A DNA stretch of 64,000 bases from Nematopogon swammerdamellus (GCA_946902875.1 OX336342.1:14563523-14627522), one strand, 5' to 3'; counted from the first letter of the stretch, positions 1 to 10,925 are shown. Numbers and translations are program-made. Notes: generated by a model not told the origin, from the sequence alone.

Positions 1-119
1 CATGCTTTATATACAACAATTATAGGGCTTTAGACTTAGGTAGTGAATAGGTTAAAAATGTCATGCGAGCAAAGCTAGAATGTAATAAGTAAATAGCATG
101 ACATTTCATACATCTTTCA

Positions 120-246
120 CTATATAAATACATACCACACGTTGTATCCCGACATTCGGGGTAAGCAGAGTAGTCAGTTTTGTGCTGCAAGTACTCTTGT
201 AAATTACAGCACAACACCGACCACCACATTTAGCAAAGTATTAGGA
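120..246 (-). repeat. Truncated copy of interspersed repeat family X
   Basis: Read on the minus strand, this stretch matches 8865-8975 (plus) and 37045-37165 (minus). Shared text includes the phrase GTGGTGGTCGGTG, then TGTGCTGTAATTTA, then ACTCTGCTTACCCCG. The two longer copies carry about 180 bp more upstream, so this copy is truncated. It has no intact coding frame. The class is not certain; it may be a SINE or the 3' end of a LINE. Confidence 0.6.
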
Positions 247-3200
247 CGTGATAACTAATATAATTATTATTTCACTACTTTCCATAGAACCATAGAACTA
301 TAAACATTTACCTTATTGTAATATTTTGACGAACCGAAATGTAACTTGTTACTTAAATTTATTGATTGATTGATTTGATTGCTTTATGAAGTTGTCAGTT
401 ACTTCACTAAGTATTAGTAGTTTATCCTTACTTGAGTCTTCAAATACAATGGGGAAATGATTCGCCTACTTGCTAAGAAAATGGCGCGGCGGTATGTTCT
501 TAATTAATCATATTCTCAGACCCTTTATTCGTCCCCACATAAAGAAGAGAATTGATCGTATGTTTTGATGTCATTTGCGGTGTTGAATTTATTGAGGCAT
601 TACTCACGGAACCGCATGCGGCGCACCGAATTGTATGCATGCACGCGGTCAGTTCACGCATACAACTAAGATGGTCCATACATTTGCATTATTTGTCTTC
701 TTACTTTTTTTTCATACTTAACTCGAAATTCTGAATTATAATTCACATGGCCATATTACAAAAATTCCACATTTAAAATAAACAAATATTATAACAGCTT
801 AAATTTTCGAAGACCACGTGCCTGAAAAATATTCTCAAGTTATTTTCTAAGTAAAGCCACGTAGTCAGATAGTGCACTTAATCATATAGAGTAGGCAGCG
901 TGCGATTTATCACAAACCGTAGCCGAAGCACTGCATATATAAGTACAAGGTAGGTTAAAGTGCAAGGAGGTCTCAATAATTTATCAATTCTTTTTATTTT
1001 ACCTGCCGATTAACAACACCGAAAATAACCTTTAATTACCGATCGAGCCGCCTGCTACCCTGACCTTTAACGTGAAACTCGACGTCTCTTTAAGCCACTC
1101 CACGCCCTGCGAAGCCTCCGCATACAGCCTTCCAGCCGCGAGCCTCTAGAAGCGACCTCGTAAGCAGAGTTTCTTTCTAGGTCTATCTGCACGCCATTGA
1201 CAGTCTGACCTGCGATTTGTTTGGTGTCTTCAGCGCAGCTAGCAGCAAGTGTCGCATTATTTTGTGTTTGAAACTTTTATAATATTATAAAATGCACGCG
1301 GTGTCTGTCTGTGTCTTCTCTTTGATACACCTAAACAAGTAATCATGTATGTAACTATCCTGAAAAATAATTTGTCTATAAACAGATAATATAATTATAT
1401 TTAAGAAGATGAGTAGGTATATAAACAAAATTATAGCCGACGAAATCAAGGAGGGAACCAACTCATACATTGATATACGAGAATATTTTACGGCCGTTAT
1501 TGACATTATAAGGTGAAACGCTTGATTGGCGTAAATCAGGAAATCAATGCATTTCAGATTACATATGCACGAAATATTGACGAATCGAGGAAGCGAGTTA
1601 ATTTTAATTATACAGGTAAAACACTTTGAACTAACCGCTTTTTAATAAATAATTTAATTACATTATTCATAACACGCTTAAAGGCTGGTAAGTATTAAAA
1701 TGTATGTAAAATCTCCGAAGTTTTGATTATGAGGCAGTTAGACATTTCCGACAACATGCCATTTATTTATATCTAACCACTAAATCAAGTGACGTGACTT
1801 TTCAATACATACATAATAAAGTTTTTGTCCGCCTTTTTGCCTTAAAAACGGTGTTCTTGTTGATGTTTAATCGATCATACATAAATGGTTCTGTCAACAG
1901 TTTTTGTCGGTGATTTATGAAATATTGAAATTGTAGACATCCTGTATAGCAAGGTGTCTAATTGCGTTCTAATCAAGCATGTTGATTTAAAGTAATTCTT
2001 TGATATGGATAGTTCTCACCAAAAATCGTGGATAAAATTAGATAATTCACTATCTGCCGGATTCTGACATTAAAACTATTTGCCATTTTATAAACGTTTA
2101 AAAGCAATGAAGCGGCATCGGGAATAACTGAACGCCTGAATTCTAGTTTGACTTCTTCGTATAATATACAAGCTTCGCGCGTCTTGCGTGCCGCTGTTAA
2201 AAACCTACTATCCTACTATGGCAGTTTGCAGATATTTATCTCTACCTATGTCGCGATATACATTTCGGTTATATTTAGTAAAATATGCAAAAACACTCAG
2301 AAATGGATTGCAAATAGGCTGGTATAAGATCTGCTTCGCGACTAGTATTTAGCAACTTATATTTAGCCTAGGTTTTACCCGAAGAACAGTGGAATGCAGT
2401 TAATTTGAGATATTCATCAGTCACGAAAATAAACATCTACTAATTATAATTTTCATAATGTGTACCTATGTATGTCCTGATGTAACTTGATAGTTGGAGC
2501 GCCACAGGGGCCATTGAGTGGACACATAATTTTCAATTTAAATTTTGAAGAGTAAGGCAGTTTGTTTTAATTATACGTAAATATCGGATTCTTCCAAATT
2601 CGTCGTACTATTATTAACTTCATTTTAATTTCGTCTTATAATTAAGTTTCAGGTAGGCCGATAATACCTATCTTTATTGTTTTCTCAATTTCCTATTAGA
2701 CTATTAGTTTGTTGAAATATATTGGAAAAGTTATTCCTTTCATTTTAATTTCATTTCATTTATACATTAGGTAATTTTACTCTAAAGAAGCTATAAAGCC
2801 CCTTGACAATAGTAAAAAACGAGAAATGATAAAAACCAGACTCAGCCACTTGAATGCCTCGTGCGCTTATAAATGATAGCAAAGTAGCAAATGAGTCAAC
2901 CGCTTAACTTTATCGACCGCAGCGATAAATGTGACACAAGTCAAATGTCACACCGTCATTGAGCGCGAAATTATAATTCGAAGCGAATTGTACTTCGAAG
3001 TGAGTCACTTTCTGAGATCATTTATAAATTTATCAAAAAACCGTTCGTTTCGCTAAACGTCGCGCACGAAGATAAACGGTAAATTATAATGCATCATTAT
3101 AATCACAGAACTCAACAGAACTCAGTGCTGCCGACATAATTGCGGTCAAACGGATCTGTGATAGAATCTATTCGCCAATCACTTTGGCACACCTAATAGG

Positions 3201-3574
3201 TAAAAATAAAGCATAGTTTTTAGCAAAATTAATCCAACGCCTTGCTAATTTTAACGAAATACTTAAGTATTTCAAAGCGGAAAATATTATTTTTTCAAAA
3301 ATGATAGTCTGGAAATCTGGATCTTTGCAATCATCTGGAGGACGCTGTTGAAATAATCTTTCTCAGCTTTATTTAAACTTCTTGCACTTAACGGTTAGGA
3401 TAGCAATAAATAAGATGATCGCAGAAAAATTATAAATAATTAAAATTATAAATATTATAAAATTACATTACTCAAATAGATAATGCGCAAGCTCCAGGTC
3501 TATGCAAACATAACTCCTGGCTGCATGTAAATCAAGCCCTGGCAAGACAGCTCTATTTTTGTGGAAAGCTCGAC
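247..3574. other. Gene-less AT-rich stretch
   Basis: I see no supported gene here. The DNA is AT-rich with frequent stops in all frames. The only GC-richer island is at about 1060-1260, which holds the weak open frame listed separately. The stretch at 2820-3180 is also somewhat less AT-biased and contains short inverted motifs (ATTCGAAGCGAATTGTACTTCGAAG), but no motif I can name. Confidence 0.5.
1067..1276 (-). other. Open frame without start codon, 69 codons, unrecognised
   Basis: A minus-strand frame is open for 69 codons between stops and contains no ATG until close to its end. It lies in a locally GC-rich patch inside AT-rich DNA, which is what makes it stand out. The translation includes the phrase QIAGQTVNGVQIDLERNSAY and ends in an Arg-rich run. 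I do not recognise it. It could be a decayed exon, a retroelement scrap or chance. Flanking splice signals are not convincing. Confidence 0.18.
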
Positions 3575-3650
3575 ATGTGGCATCGTCACACAAGTAGGTG
3601 TCTAATGATGCCCATGGACATTATGTGATGCACGACGAGCATTTCGAATT
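3575..3650 (-). repeat. Possible LINE 3' untranslated remnant
   Basis: On the minus strand the text CATGGGCATCATTAGACACC resembles the 3' UTR-like tails at 34280-34430, 54600-54700 and 61700-61815, which share GCGCC(A/G)T(T/C)AGAC-type phrases. The match is short and imperfect. Confidence 0.3.
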
Positions 3651-4185
3651 ATATGATTCAGATATTTCACGATTCGATGTCATTCTGTTAATGTTCACGA
3701 TTTATGATTAAAATAGTGGGTACTTTATTATTGCTTATTTATATGATAATTAAATAAATTATTTAAAATAAAAAAAATACATTATAACAATATTTAAAAA
3801 CGCAAAGATATTATCAACGAAGTAATAAATGCACAAAAATCTATACATATAATAAAATCGTTAAATTAATAATCTCTCTTTGTCTGTACGCGCATCACGC
3901 AAAAACCACTGAACGGAATTTGACGAAACTTTTTGTAGTGACAGTGTATATCCCGGATTAACATAATAAACAAAAAAATATAATAAAAATTAAAATTATT
4001 ATAAAATTTAAATGACAAGTTGACAACGGAGAACTGTCATCTCGACTTGAGCTGGCCGCGGTGATAAAATGTTTGATAAATAAGAAATAAAAAAAATTTA
4101 AGTCGAACTTATGTCGCTGTCATTGGTGCAATTTATATTTCTGTTGCCCGCGGCTTCGCTAGCGTGAAATTCGTATAAAAAAAAA

Positions 4186-5066
4186 AGTAAGTAACTAAAG
4201 GCGGAGCCGAAGGCGGATCTGAGCTCACGTAAACGATATTCTTTCTCGATGAAAGTAACTAAGGGCGAGGCGGAAGTCGGAGCTGAGTTCAGGAAGAAAA
4301 AAAACATTCTTTCTTGAATGAAGTAAGTAACTATGGGCAGGCCGAGCTGCGTTCAGGAATAAGCTAAACCATCTTGAAGAAAGTAAGTAACTAAGGCGAG
4401 GCCGAAGGCCGAGCTACGTTCTGATAAATAATAAACCATCTCGGAGAAAGCGAGTAACTAGGGCGAGGCCGAAGACCGAGCTGCGTTCAGGAAGAAGCTG
4501 AACCATCTTGAAGAAAGTAAGTAACTAAGGCGAGGCCGAAGACCGAGCTACATTCTGATAAATAATAAACCATATCGAAGAAAGCAATTAACTAAGGGCG
4601 AGGCCGAAGGCCGAGCTGCGTTCAGGAAGAAGCTAAACCATATTGAAGAAAGTAAGTAACTAAGGCGAGGCCGAAGGCCGAGCTTCGTTCTGATAAATAA
4701 TAAACCATCTCGAAGAAAGGAAGTAACTAAGGGCGAGGCCGAGGGCCGAGCTGCGTTCAGGAAAAAGCTAAACCATCTTGAAGAAAGTGAGAAACTAAGG
4801 CGAGGCCGAAGGCCAAGCTACATTCTGATAAATAATAAAACATCTTGAAGAAAGCAAGTAAATAAGGGCCAGGCCGAAGGCCGAGCTGCATTCGGGAAGA
4901 AGCTAAACCATCTCGAAGAAAGCAAGTAACTAAGGGCGCGGCCGAAGGCCGAGCTGCGTTCAGGAAGAAGGTAAACCTTCTTGAAGAAAGTAAGTAACTA
5001 AGGCGAGGCCGAAGGCCGAGCTGCGTTCTGGATGAAGCTAAACCATCTCGAATAAAGTAGGTAACT
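4186..5066 (+). repeat. 66-bp tandem array, element A left arm
   Basis: About 13 degenerate head-to-tail units of 64-70 bp. A typical unit reads AAGGGCGAGGCCGAAGGCC, GAGCTGCGTTCAGGAAGA, then TAAACCATCTCGAAGAAAGT. Each unit contains the small palindrome GGCC-GAA-GGCC. The first two units are the most diverged. Confidence 0.9.
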
Positions 5067-5117
5067 AAGCGATATTAAGATTGAGTTAAATTAATTTAAA
5101 TTTTATTATAAAGTCCA

Positions 5118-5567
5118 CGCTTCAGACGGCAAACATACCGTGCATCCTAAAACCTTGCGGTTATTCCCGGCTGGATGGCAAGAGGCCCGATGGTATCTCC
5201 TTAGTTCCATGGGCCAAGGGTAGGTCTTTGATGTGGGACGCCATTTGTGTTCTCACATTGGCTCCAAGTCACGTTCGGGCATCTTCAAGACCGGCCGGCG
5301 CGGCCGAGGCCTGGGCGAACAGCCTCAAACGCAATAAATATTATAGATATATAATTCAAGATTTCGAATTTGTTGCTTTTGCGGTTGAAACCCTCGGTCC
5401 GTGGAGCAGTCATTGAAGCCAAAAGCTTCTTGAAGAGGCTTGGGTCTCTGCTGGTGGACGCAACTGGTGTCCCGCAATCAAGGGCCTACTTCATTCAAAC
5501 GGTAAGCTTTGCCATCCAGCGGGGTAATGCCGCAAGTGTTCTAGGAACATTTGAAAACGCCCCTTTT
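5118..5567 (+). pseudogene. Captured C-terminal fragment of a retrotransposon endonuclease-type polyprotein
   Basis: Conceptual translation gives GKRPDGISLVPWAKG, then WDAICVLTLAPSHV, FEFVAFAVETLGPW and AIQRGNAASVLGT. From memory, this order (RPDG, WD-x-T-x-x-DTLAPSH, FVPFAVETLGPW, IQRGNAASVLGT) is the C-terminal region of a widespread family of retroelement polyproteins. The RPDG...WD part resembles a PD-(D/E)XK restriction-like endonuclease core. The expected D in the DTLAPSH phrase is L here. The frame breaks near 5400: the segment before GPW and the segment after it lie in different frames. The fragment has no start codon of its own and ends in AT-rich filler. It sits between the two facing arrays of element A, and a shorter copy on the other strand lies in element C. 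This points to one capture event before the element multiplied. It is almost certainly not functional. Confidence 0.65.
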
Positions 5568-5734
5568 ATGATAGTTATTTTAATGTTTGTTAGGTAGGTT
5601 TTAATTATTTAGTTATTAATATTACTTTTTTATATATTTTATTAAATAAATAGATGGAGTAAACGATATTATATGCTATCGAAGAAAGGAAGTCATTTAA
5701 GGCGAGGCCCGAAGGCAGAAGAGGGTTTTTGGTT

Positions 5735-5995
5735 TACCTGAACGCAGCTCGGCCTTCGGCCTCGCCCTTAGTTACTTACTTTCTTCGAGAAGGTTTATCG
5801 TCTTCCTGAACGCAGCTCGGCCTTCGGCCTCGCCCTTAGTTACTTACTTTCTTCGTGAAGGTTTATTGTCTTCCAGGATGCAGCTGGGCCTTCGGCCTCG
5901 CCGTTAGTTGCTTACTTTATTTGAGAAGATTTATCGTTTACCTGAAGGCAGTTCGGCCTTCGGCCTCGCTCTTAGTTACTTAGATTCTTCTTTGA
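5735..5995 (-). repeat. 66-bp tandem array, element A right arm (inverted)
   Basis: About four units in the opposite orientation to 4186-5066, with CTCGGCCTTCGGCCTCGCCC near 5752, 5818, 5886 and 5956. With the left arm it forms a long, imperfect inverted repeat around the captured coding piece. Confidence 0.85.
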
Positions 5996-6328
5996 AATAC
6001 GAATTTCACGCGAGCGAAGCCGCGGGCAACAGCTAGTACTGAATAAATATTGCGATTTACAAATGATCTGGTAGTACTCTTGCTAGTAAAATATCTATGC
6101 ACTTTTTCATCAGTTCGAGCATGCGCAGACGTGTAGCTGCGAACGGGTATAATCAAGTTAAAACTAAGTGAACGGGTACAGTAGGTGGAGACGAGTCAAC
6201 GCGGTGGGTGAGCCTCCGATGCCTCCGCACCGGACGAAGGCCGACCGCTGACTTTTACAAGAAGACTTACAAACTAGTAGAATGAAATAAAAACAAATGT
6301 TACATCTATTGAACACTAAGTAGTGAAA

Positions 6329-6716
6329 GTTTTTTTTTATGGAAACTTACACGGTTGGCTACATCACCTACAACGTCCGTGATGTCAGCCCATAACACCG
6401 GGTGAACTGGGTGCCATGTCAGTGCTTCCCCCTTTGATCGTGCCGGCTACACTGAACTGGTCGGAAAACACAAACTATTTACATAGCCGTTTCGACAGAC
6501 GTTTCATTCAGTGCGGTGGTACCAACCCGGGCGGGTTAAACCCTACCACCAAGAAAGATTAGAAGGGAACGGACCAACAGTTTTACGAGGAATCCGAACC
6601 TCGGTCAGACTCCAACGGTCAGCGGTCACCCATCCATGTACTGACCGCGCCCAGCGTTGCTTAACATTCAATAGCGACAGTTGACTGTCTGCACCACTGA
6701 GCTATCGAGGCTGACA
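6329..6716 (-). mobile_element. SINE with tRNA-like head and 5S-rRNA-like body, copy 1
   Basis: Read on the minus strand, the element begins with CCTCGATAGCTCAGTGG, a tRNA A-box-like head. It continues with TTAAGCAACGCTGGGCGCGG and TCAGTACATGGATGGGTGAC, which track the 3' half of insect 5S rRNA (AAGCA-CG-GGGCG-GGT-AGTAC-T-GATGGG-GACCG) including the box A and box C regions. A B-box-like GAGGTTCGGATTCC follows. The remaining 250 bp is a family-specific body ending in a short poly(A) (T-run at 6331-6338 on the plus strand). A second good copy is at 62935-63275, and pieces occur at 13683, 20610, 33118 and 61990. Confidence 0.75.
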
Positions 6717-6809
6717 AGACAAAGTAAAAGAAGAACACTTGATTAATCAAGCACAATCATAATAACCGCTATCTTGTTCCACTGAAAAAAAAATTGTTAA
6801 CTTATAATA

Positions 6810-7190
6810 ATTATAACAGTAATACTTGGTGGACTTATTACTTAATTGTACTTGCTTAATTTTTGTTTTCTGCCAAGACCCCTTTTCTCAGGATTGGGTA
6901 GATGAATAAAGTTGAAATTTATATGTATACTCTATTCGCCGAGTCGACCTAGTACTGGAGATATGGCCTTGCACGTGATTGGATGCATAGCCCGCATGCA
7001 TCCAATCACCGTGGGCGGGGCCTTCTCAGTTTTCGTCCTTATCATTTGTATGCCAATGTGGGACAGAGAGAGCGCCATACTAGGTCGACTGGGAGAATAG
7101 AGTATAATACTAAGGACTACGGTTCCTTGGAGGTGTGAAAATTCAAGTTTCTAAGAAAACTAAATCAATTAGGTGTGATATAGTGCAAAC
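6810..7190 (+). repeat. Interspersed repeat related to the 316-bp units at 14165-15275
   Basis: Phrases such as CAAGACCCCTTTTCTCAGGA and GGTTCCTTGGAGGTGTGAAA match the tandem units at 14165-15275. This copy is interrupted by the MITE at 6926-7106. Confidence 0.5.
6926..7106. mobile_element. 181-bp MITE with 29-bp TIRs and a central hairpin
   Basis: The terminal inverted repeats start TATACTCTATTC and match at 27 of 29 positions (6926-6954 and 7078-7106). The outer TA may be a Tc1/mariner-type target duplication. The centre holds a perfect 14-bp hairpin, GTGATTGGATGCAT at 6975-6988 and ATGCATCCAATCAC at 6996-7009, with a 7-nt loop. There is no coding capacity. It sits within another repeat, so it is the younger insertion. 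Confidence 0.75.
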
Positions 7191-8301
7191 TCTGAAGTAA
7201 ACTCGTAAAACAAAATAATAAAAACAGACCAATTATGTGGTGGAAGGGAACTCGCAATGGGCCCGTTATTTTTTTCAATAATGTTGACTGGAAGAAATCA
7301 CTGTGTGTGAAGTGTCCGCCTGTGAGCTGCATTGTTTCATTGTATTTGTGATGTTGTATTACGAATATGCTATAAAATTTCCTATTCCATCCCAAAAACT
7401 CACACTATTAAGGCATCTTAAACTGTTCTATATGTTCGTAAGACTATGGCGCGGGTCACAAATCAAGCGCCATCTCGATGCCACACTGTCTGCCGCACCT
7501 GAACGCTGAGATTAGCATACCGGCCGCGTCTCCGGACCGGTCCCCGGTCTCGTCCTGCCATCACCTCATGTCCTTCCGCCGCGTGATAGACTTGTCACGT
7601 ACACACTCCGGTCCCAAGGCCCGCTGAAATGAAACAACATCCACAAAGCTCCTTTCTCTTACATTACGAGACGGTAAGGTTGTAACCACTCTCATTAGTC
7701 CACATTGAATGAAAACTGGTCCAAACGGCAACGAAAAGTAATCACGATCTGGCCAGGGTAAAGCTGGGTGCAGATATGTTATTTTGCCCGTACCTTCGTT
7801 CCGTATCTGGAGAGTCGTTGGACGCACTAAAAATAGCCGGTATATCCGTATCGTCGCCGCGATCATCGCATGTTCATTTCTGCGCCAAGTACCATCCGAT
7901 CATGTCGTCAACTGCCGACGTTTATGAGAACGACACGAACACGTCCAGACTGGCGCGTACCTTTGAACGTATCGTGTACCTTTGAACGGGCCGCACCCGT
8001 ATCTGTATCGAGATGTCATAACGCCTGCGCCGCGCCGCGCGGTAACGTAACGAACGGCGTTAAAACTAGCGTTTTTGAATCGCGACGTGGATGCGGAACG
8101 GATGTACATACGGTACGTTTAACCAGGGGGCGCGTGCGGTAGGTATTTGATGCTCTGTGGTTTAACCTGATAGATAAGGCATAAAACAAAAATTACACAT
8201 GAAATATTTAATCCGTCTCCTACAAGAAATATTTGTGTAAATTGATGCTGAAGCTTTAGAAATACGAGTAGATCTGGCAAGGAACGGAAAATACTTTATG
8301 T
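7191..8301. other. No gene recognised; GC-richer, CpG-containing patch
   Basis: From about 7440 to 8145 the base composition rises and CpG is frequent. Overlapping open frames of 70-101 codons exist on both strands, but none gives a recognisable protein or a persuasive codon pattern, so I leave them out. The phrase GTACCTTTGAACG occurs twice within 30 bp (about 7959-7987). A promoter-like or retroelement origin is possible but not shown. Confidence 0.35.
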
Positions 8302-8415
8302 TAAAATAAATTAGTACCATATCGATGTTCGAGTAAACTAAAAATCAATTTGTACCATATCGATGTTCGAGTAAACTAAAAATAAATTAGTACCATATCG
8401 ATGTTCAAGTAAACG
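8302..8415 (+). repeat. Three tandem 38-bp units containing ATCGAT
   Basis: The phrase GTACCATATCGATGTTC begins at 8314, 8352 and 8390, an exact 38-bp period, with AGTAAAC following each time. Each unit carries one ATCGAT palindrome. Confidence 0.9.
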
Positions 8416-8648
8416 AGTTCCAGCGATGGAAATTTTTGAGACATGGAGTCCGTAGACCGTCGTCGTCGTCGCGTCGCGTCGTACCAAAGCGTTCTTACCC
8501 AGAAAGAAGCTGGTAAAAAATCAGCCGCGCCATCGGCGCCATCGGCGATGTACATTGCTTCAATTCTTGGGACGATGGTAAAAAGTCCCAATGGAAGGTG
8601 TTCCTTCTTACTAGTTTTATTCTATAAACACATATTTCTGTAAATGTT

Positions 8649-8990
8649 GTACCGTGTGGGGCCGGTACTTAAAAAGAAGAATAGCCTCACTGCATCTCTC
8701 CCCGTGCATGTTGTAAAAGGCGACTAAGGGATAAGGACAAGATGCCGTGCTAAAGGGCGACTGGCTGGCCACCTCTCACCTTGGCACGGTATTTCCACCG
8801 AGTCACGCAGCAGGTGGGTCTTCGTGCCTTACTTGCTGCTTGATCGATTGAATCTTGTTCGAATACTTTGCGAAACGTGGTGGTCGGTGTTGTGCTGTAA
8901 TTTACCAGAGTTCTTGCAGAACAACACTGATTACTCTGCTTACCCCGATTTTCGGGATTCAGCGTGTGTGATATGTATGTATGTTTTAAA
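8649..8990 (+). repeat. Interspersed repeat family X, long copy
   Basis: It starts near GTGTGGGGCCGGTACTTAAA and runs through CACTGCATCTCTCCCCGTGC, CAGCAGGTGGGTCTTCGTG and ACTCTGCTTACCCCGATT. It aligns with 37041-37345 on the other strand along its whole length. There is no coding function. It is probably a SINE or a LINE 3' segment of a lepidopteran family. Confidence 0.7.
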
Positions 8991-10253
8991 TATATTTATT
9001 TTTGTGAATAAATTGAATTTGTCGGTCTCTAAGGTATTGAATGTTTTGGCAATAGGATATAGGTAAGAATTATTCAATATAAAAAAAAACTTTTTTTTCA
9101 GATATTTAATTTCGTATAGAATATTTGAATATTTCTAAACCAGTAGTGCAGGTATACATGCAAGATACATAATAATTGTTATCTATTCGGAATTTCCTAA
9201 AAATGAGGTCGAATTGTGGTCCATTATCATTTTTAGTCTGTCTGTATCGAAGCAAGAAGACCAGCAAATACAGCATGGTTCTGTTTTTGCAAAACCGCAT
9301 GTTTTTCTTTTGTCGCTTCGTAAGGAATCATTCAAGGTGTATCGCATTATGTACTTTTTAATAGTTATAGGTTGCGTAAATTATGCAAAACCACAACCGG
9401 AAATTCGAGAACTCTTCGAAATAAAATCTACGTTTTATTGAACCTGTCCATCAATTTTATATCCTTCTGAGAAGCACTGGCAGTTAAAGGCGGCGAATAT
9501 ATGAGATTGTAAATTATATGTGAACTTGTTATACTGTAATAAATGGGGATGCTAATAAAAGATGATTATAAGGTATTTATGTCGAAAATACAAATTTATT
9601 GCATATTCATTCGGGTCACGAATCTGCTGCCCCCAGTACAAGTCATGCAAGATGTAAAGATGCCCAGTATTTACTGTTAGGCAGGAATGCAACTGTGCAA
9701 GTACAGATAACAGAAATGTCTTGTGTTCTGTGTGTGCAAATAACTCACGTACACGCCAAACTGCAACTTCAACTCATAGACAACACTCGGTCAAGCATCG
9801 ACTCCCTAAAAATATAGCCTAAGCAAATTATTCCTGTGTTTGAGGTCTTCGGCTATATACCACACAACATTAAAATTATCAGTGGTAAATCATCAGGAAT
9901 GTTGTCTGGAGATCGCGGGTTCTAATCTTGCATACGATTATCTGAAAAATAATATTGTATTACATTGCATAAATTATTCCGTAAAAATATCCTCAAGGAC
10001 CTCGCAAATCGTCGCATAAATTTAATACGTAAATATTACGAAAATAAAATCTTTGAATCAATCTGTATACCCATTGGCTCAGTTTGCAGGTGTGCGAATA
10101 GATAACAAATTGCCACCAAAAGTGTTTCTTGGCTTACATAAATGTAACATAATTAATTATGTATTATTTAATTAGATGACTTTTCAAATCGTTTTCCTCA
10201 AAGCATTGCACCACCAAATAATAATAATATGTGGTGATAAAAAAGCGGCCAAG
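8991..10253. other. Gene-less stretch
   Basis: Short open frames of 60-75 codons at 9176-9441 and 9599-9817 have no recognisable content and no support from context. I see no RNA gene or obvious repeat. Confidence 0.4.
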
Positions 10254-10925
10254 TGCGTGTCGGGCCACGCGCAGTGTAGGGTTCCGTAGTTGCGGATCCC
10301 TATCAAAATAAATTATTTGATTATTTGTATAATTTTGTAGGGGAAATAAATGAATGTTAATTTGAAAAAGTTCTTCAACAGTGAAATGATGGCTGTCGTC
10401 CGTACATTTTATAAGTTGGTCGACTATTACTCGTCAACCTGTACAGCCTACTTAGCTGTGATAGTTTTCCTTTTAACTTGGAGATATATACTATTGATGT
10501 GAATTTTTTCACATATCTAATAACAACCGTTTAGCTGGCAGGGGGGGGGGGGACACTTGACTCTAACAAAAATTAGCACTTAAAAGCTTAATAATTCGCA
10601 AACGGATCCCTAAATCGAAAAATGCTTTTGACAAACCCGCAATATTTTCAAAAGACCTATCCAACCACACCCCACACGATGGGGTAGACGTGAAAAAGAA
10701 AATTCATCCCCACTTTACGTGTAGGGGAGGGACCCTCAAAAAAATATATTTCAAAATTTTTATTTTACCACTTTGTCGGCGTTATTAATATCTATGCCCA
10801 TACCAACTTACAACTTTCTAGTACTAAGGGTCTCTGAGCTAAGCCGCGGACAGACAGACGGACGGACAGACGGACGGACATGGCGAAACTATAAGGGTTC
10901 CTTGTTGACTACGGAACCCTAAAAA
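10254..10925 (+). repeat. Interspersed repeat bounded by inverted GGGTTCCGTA motifs, copy 1
   Basis: The left side has AGTGTAGGGTTCCGTAGTTG and the right side GACTACGGAACCCTAAAAA, so the element is bounded by a short inverted motif. It includes a G12 run near 10540 and a (GACAGACGGACG)n tract near 10850. From about 10525 to 10921 it aligns with 40285-40690 in the same orientation. It has no coding capacity, and I cannot name its class. Confidence 0.6.

Larger units (their letters stand above)
3840..6036 (+). mobile_element. Non-autonomous Helitron-like element A with facing 66-bp arrays
   Basis: The element starts with TCTATACATATAATAAAATC (5'-TC preceded by A) and ends with the hairpin-rich GCGAGCGAAGCCGCGG followed by GGCAACAGCTAG and a host T. 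A|TC...CTAG|T is the classical Helitron boundary. Inside, in order, are: a 5' region of about 300 bp (3840-4138); an inverted copy of the 3'-terminal sequence (about 4139-4175); about 13 plus-oriented 66-bp units (to 5066); a captured retroelement coding piece (5118-5567); and about four minus-oriented units (5735-5995). There is no Rep/helicase, so it would depend on an autonomous partner. Element C at 23058-24845 is an inverted relative with the same layout. Confidence 0.75.

Noticed and set aside
4186..5066. CRISPR-like regularly spaced repeats
   Set aside because: The units are contiguous with no unique spacers, the genome is eukaryotic, and the ends are Helitron-like.
6596..6716. A 5S rRNA gene or tRNA gene on the minus strand
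   Set aside because: Only about 45 nt resemble 5S rRNA and the cloverleaf is incomplete. The same text recurs at 62935-63275 with a shared non-RNA body, so it is a SINE.
7561..8142. Open frames of 69-101 codons on both strands
   Set aside because: Mutually overlapping, no recognisable residues, and the local GC richness lowers stop frequency.
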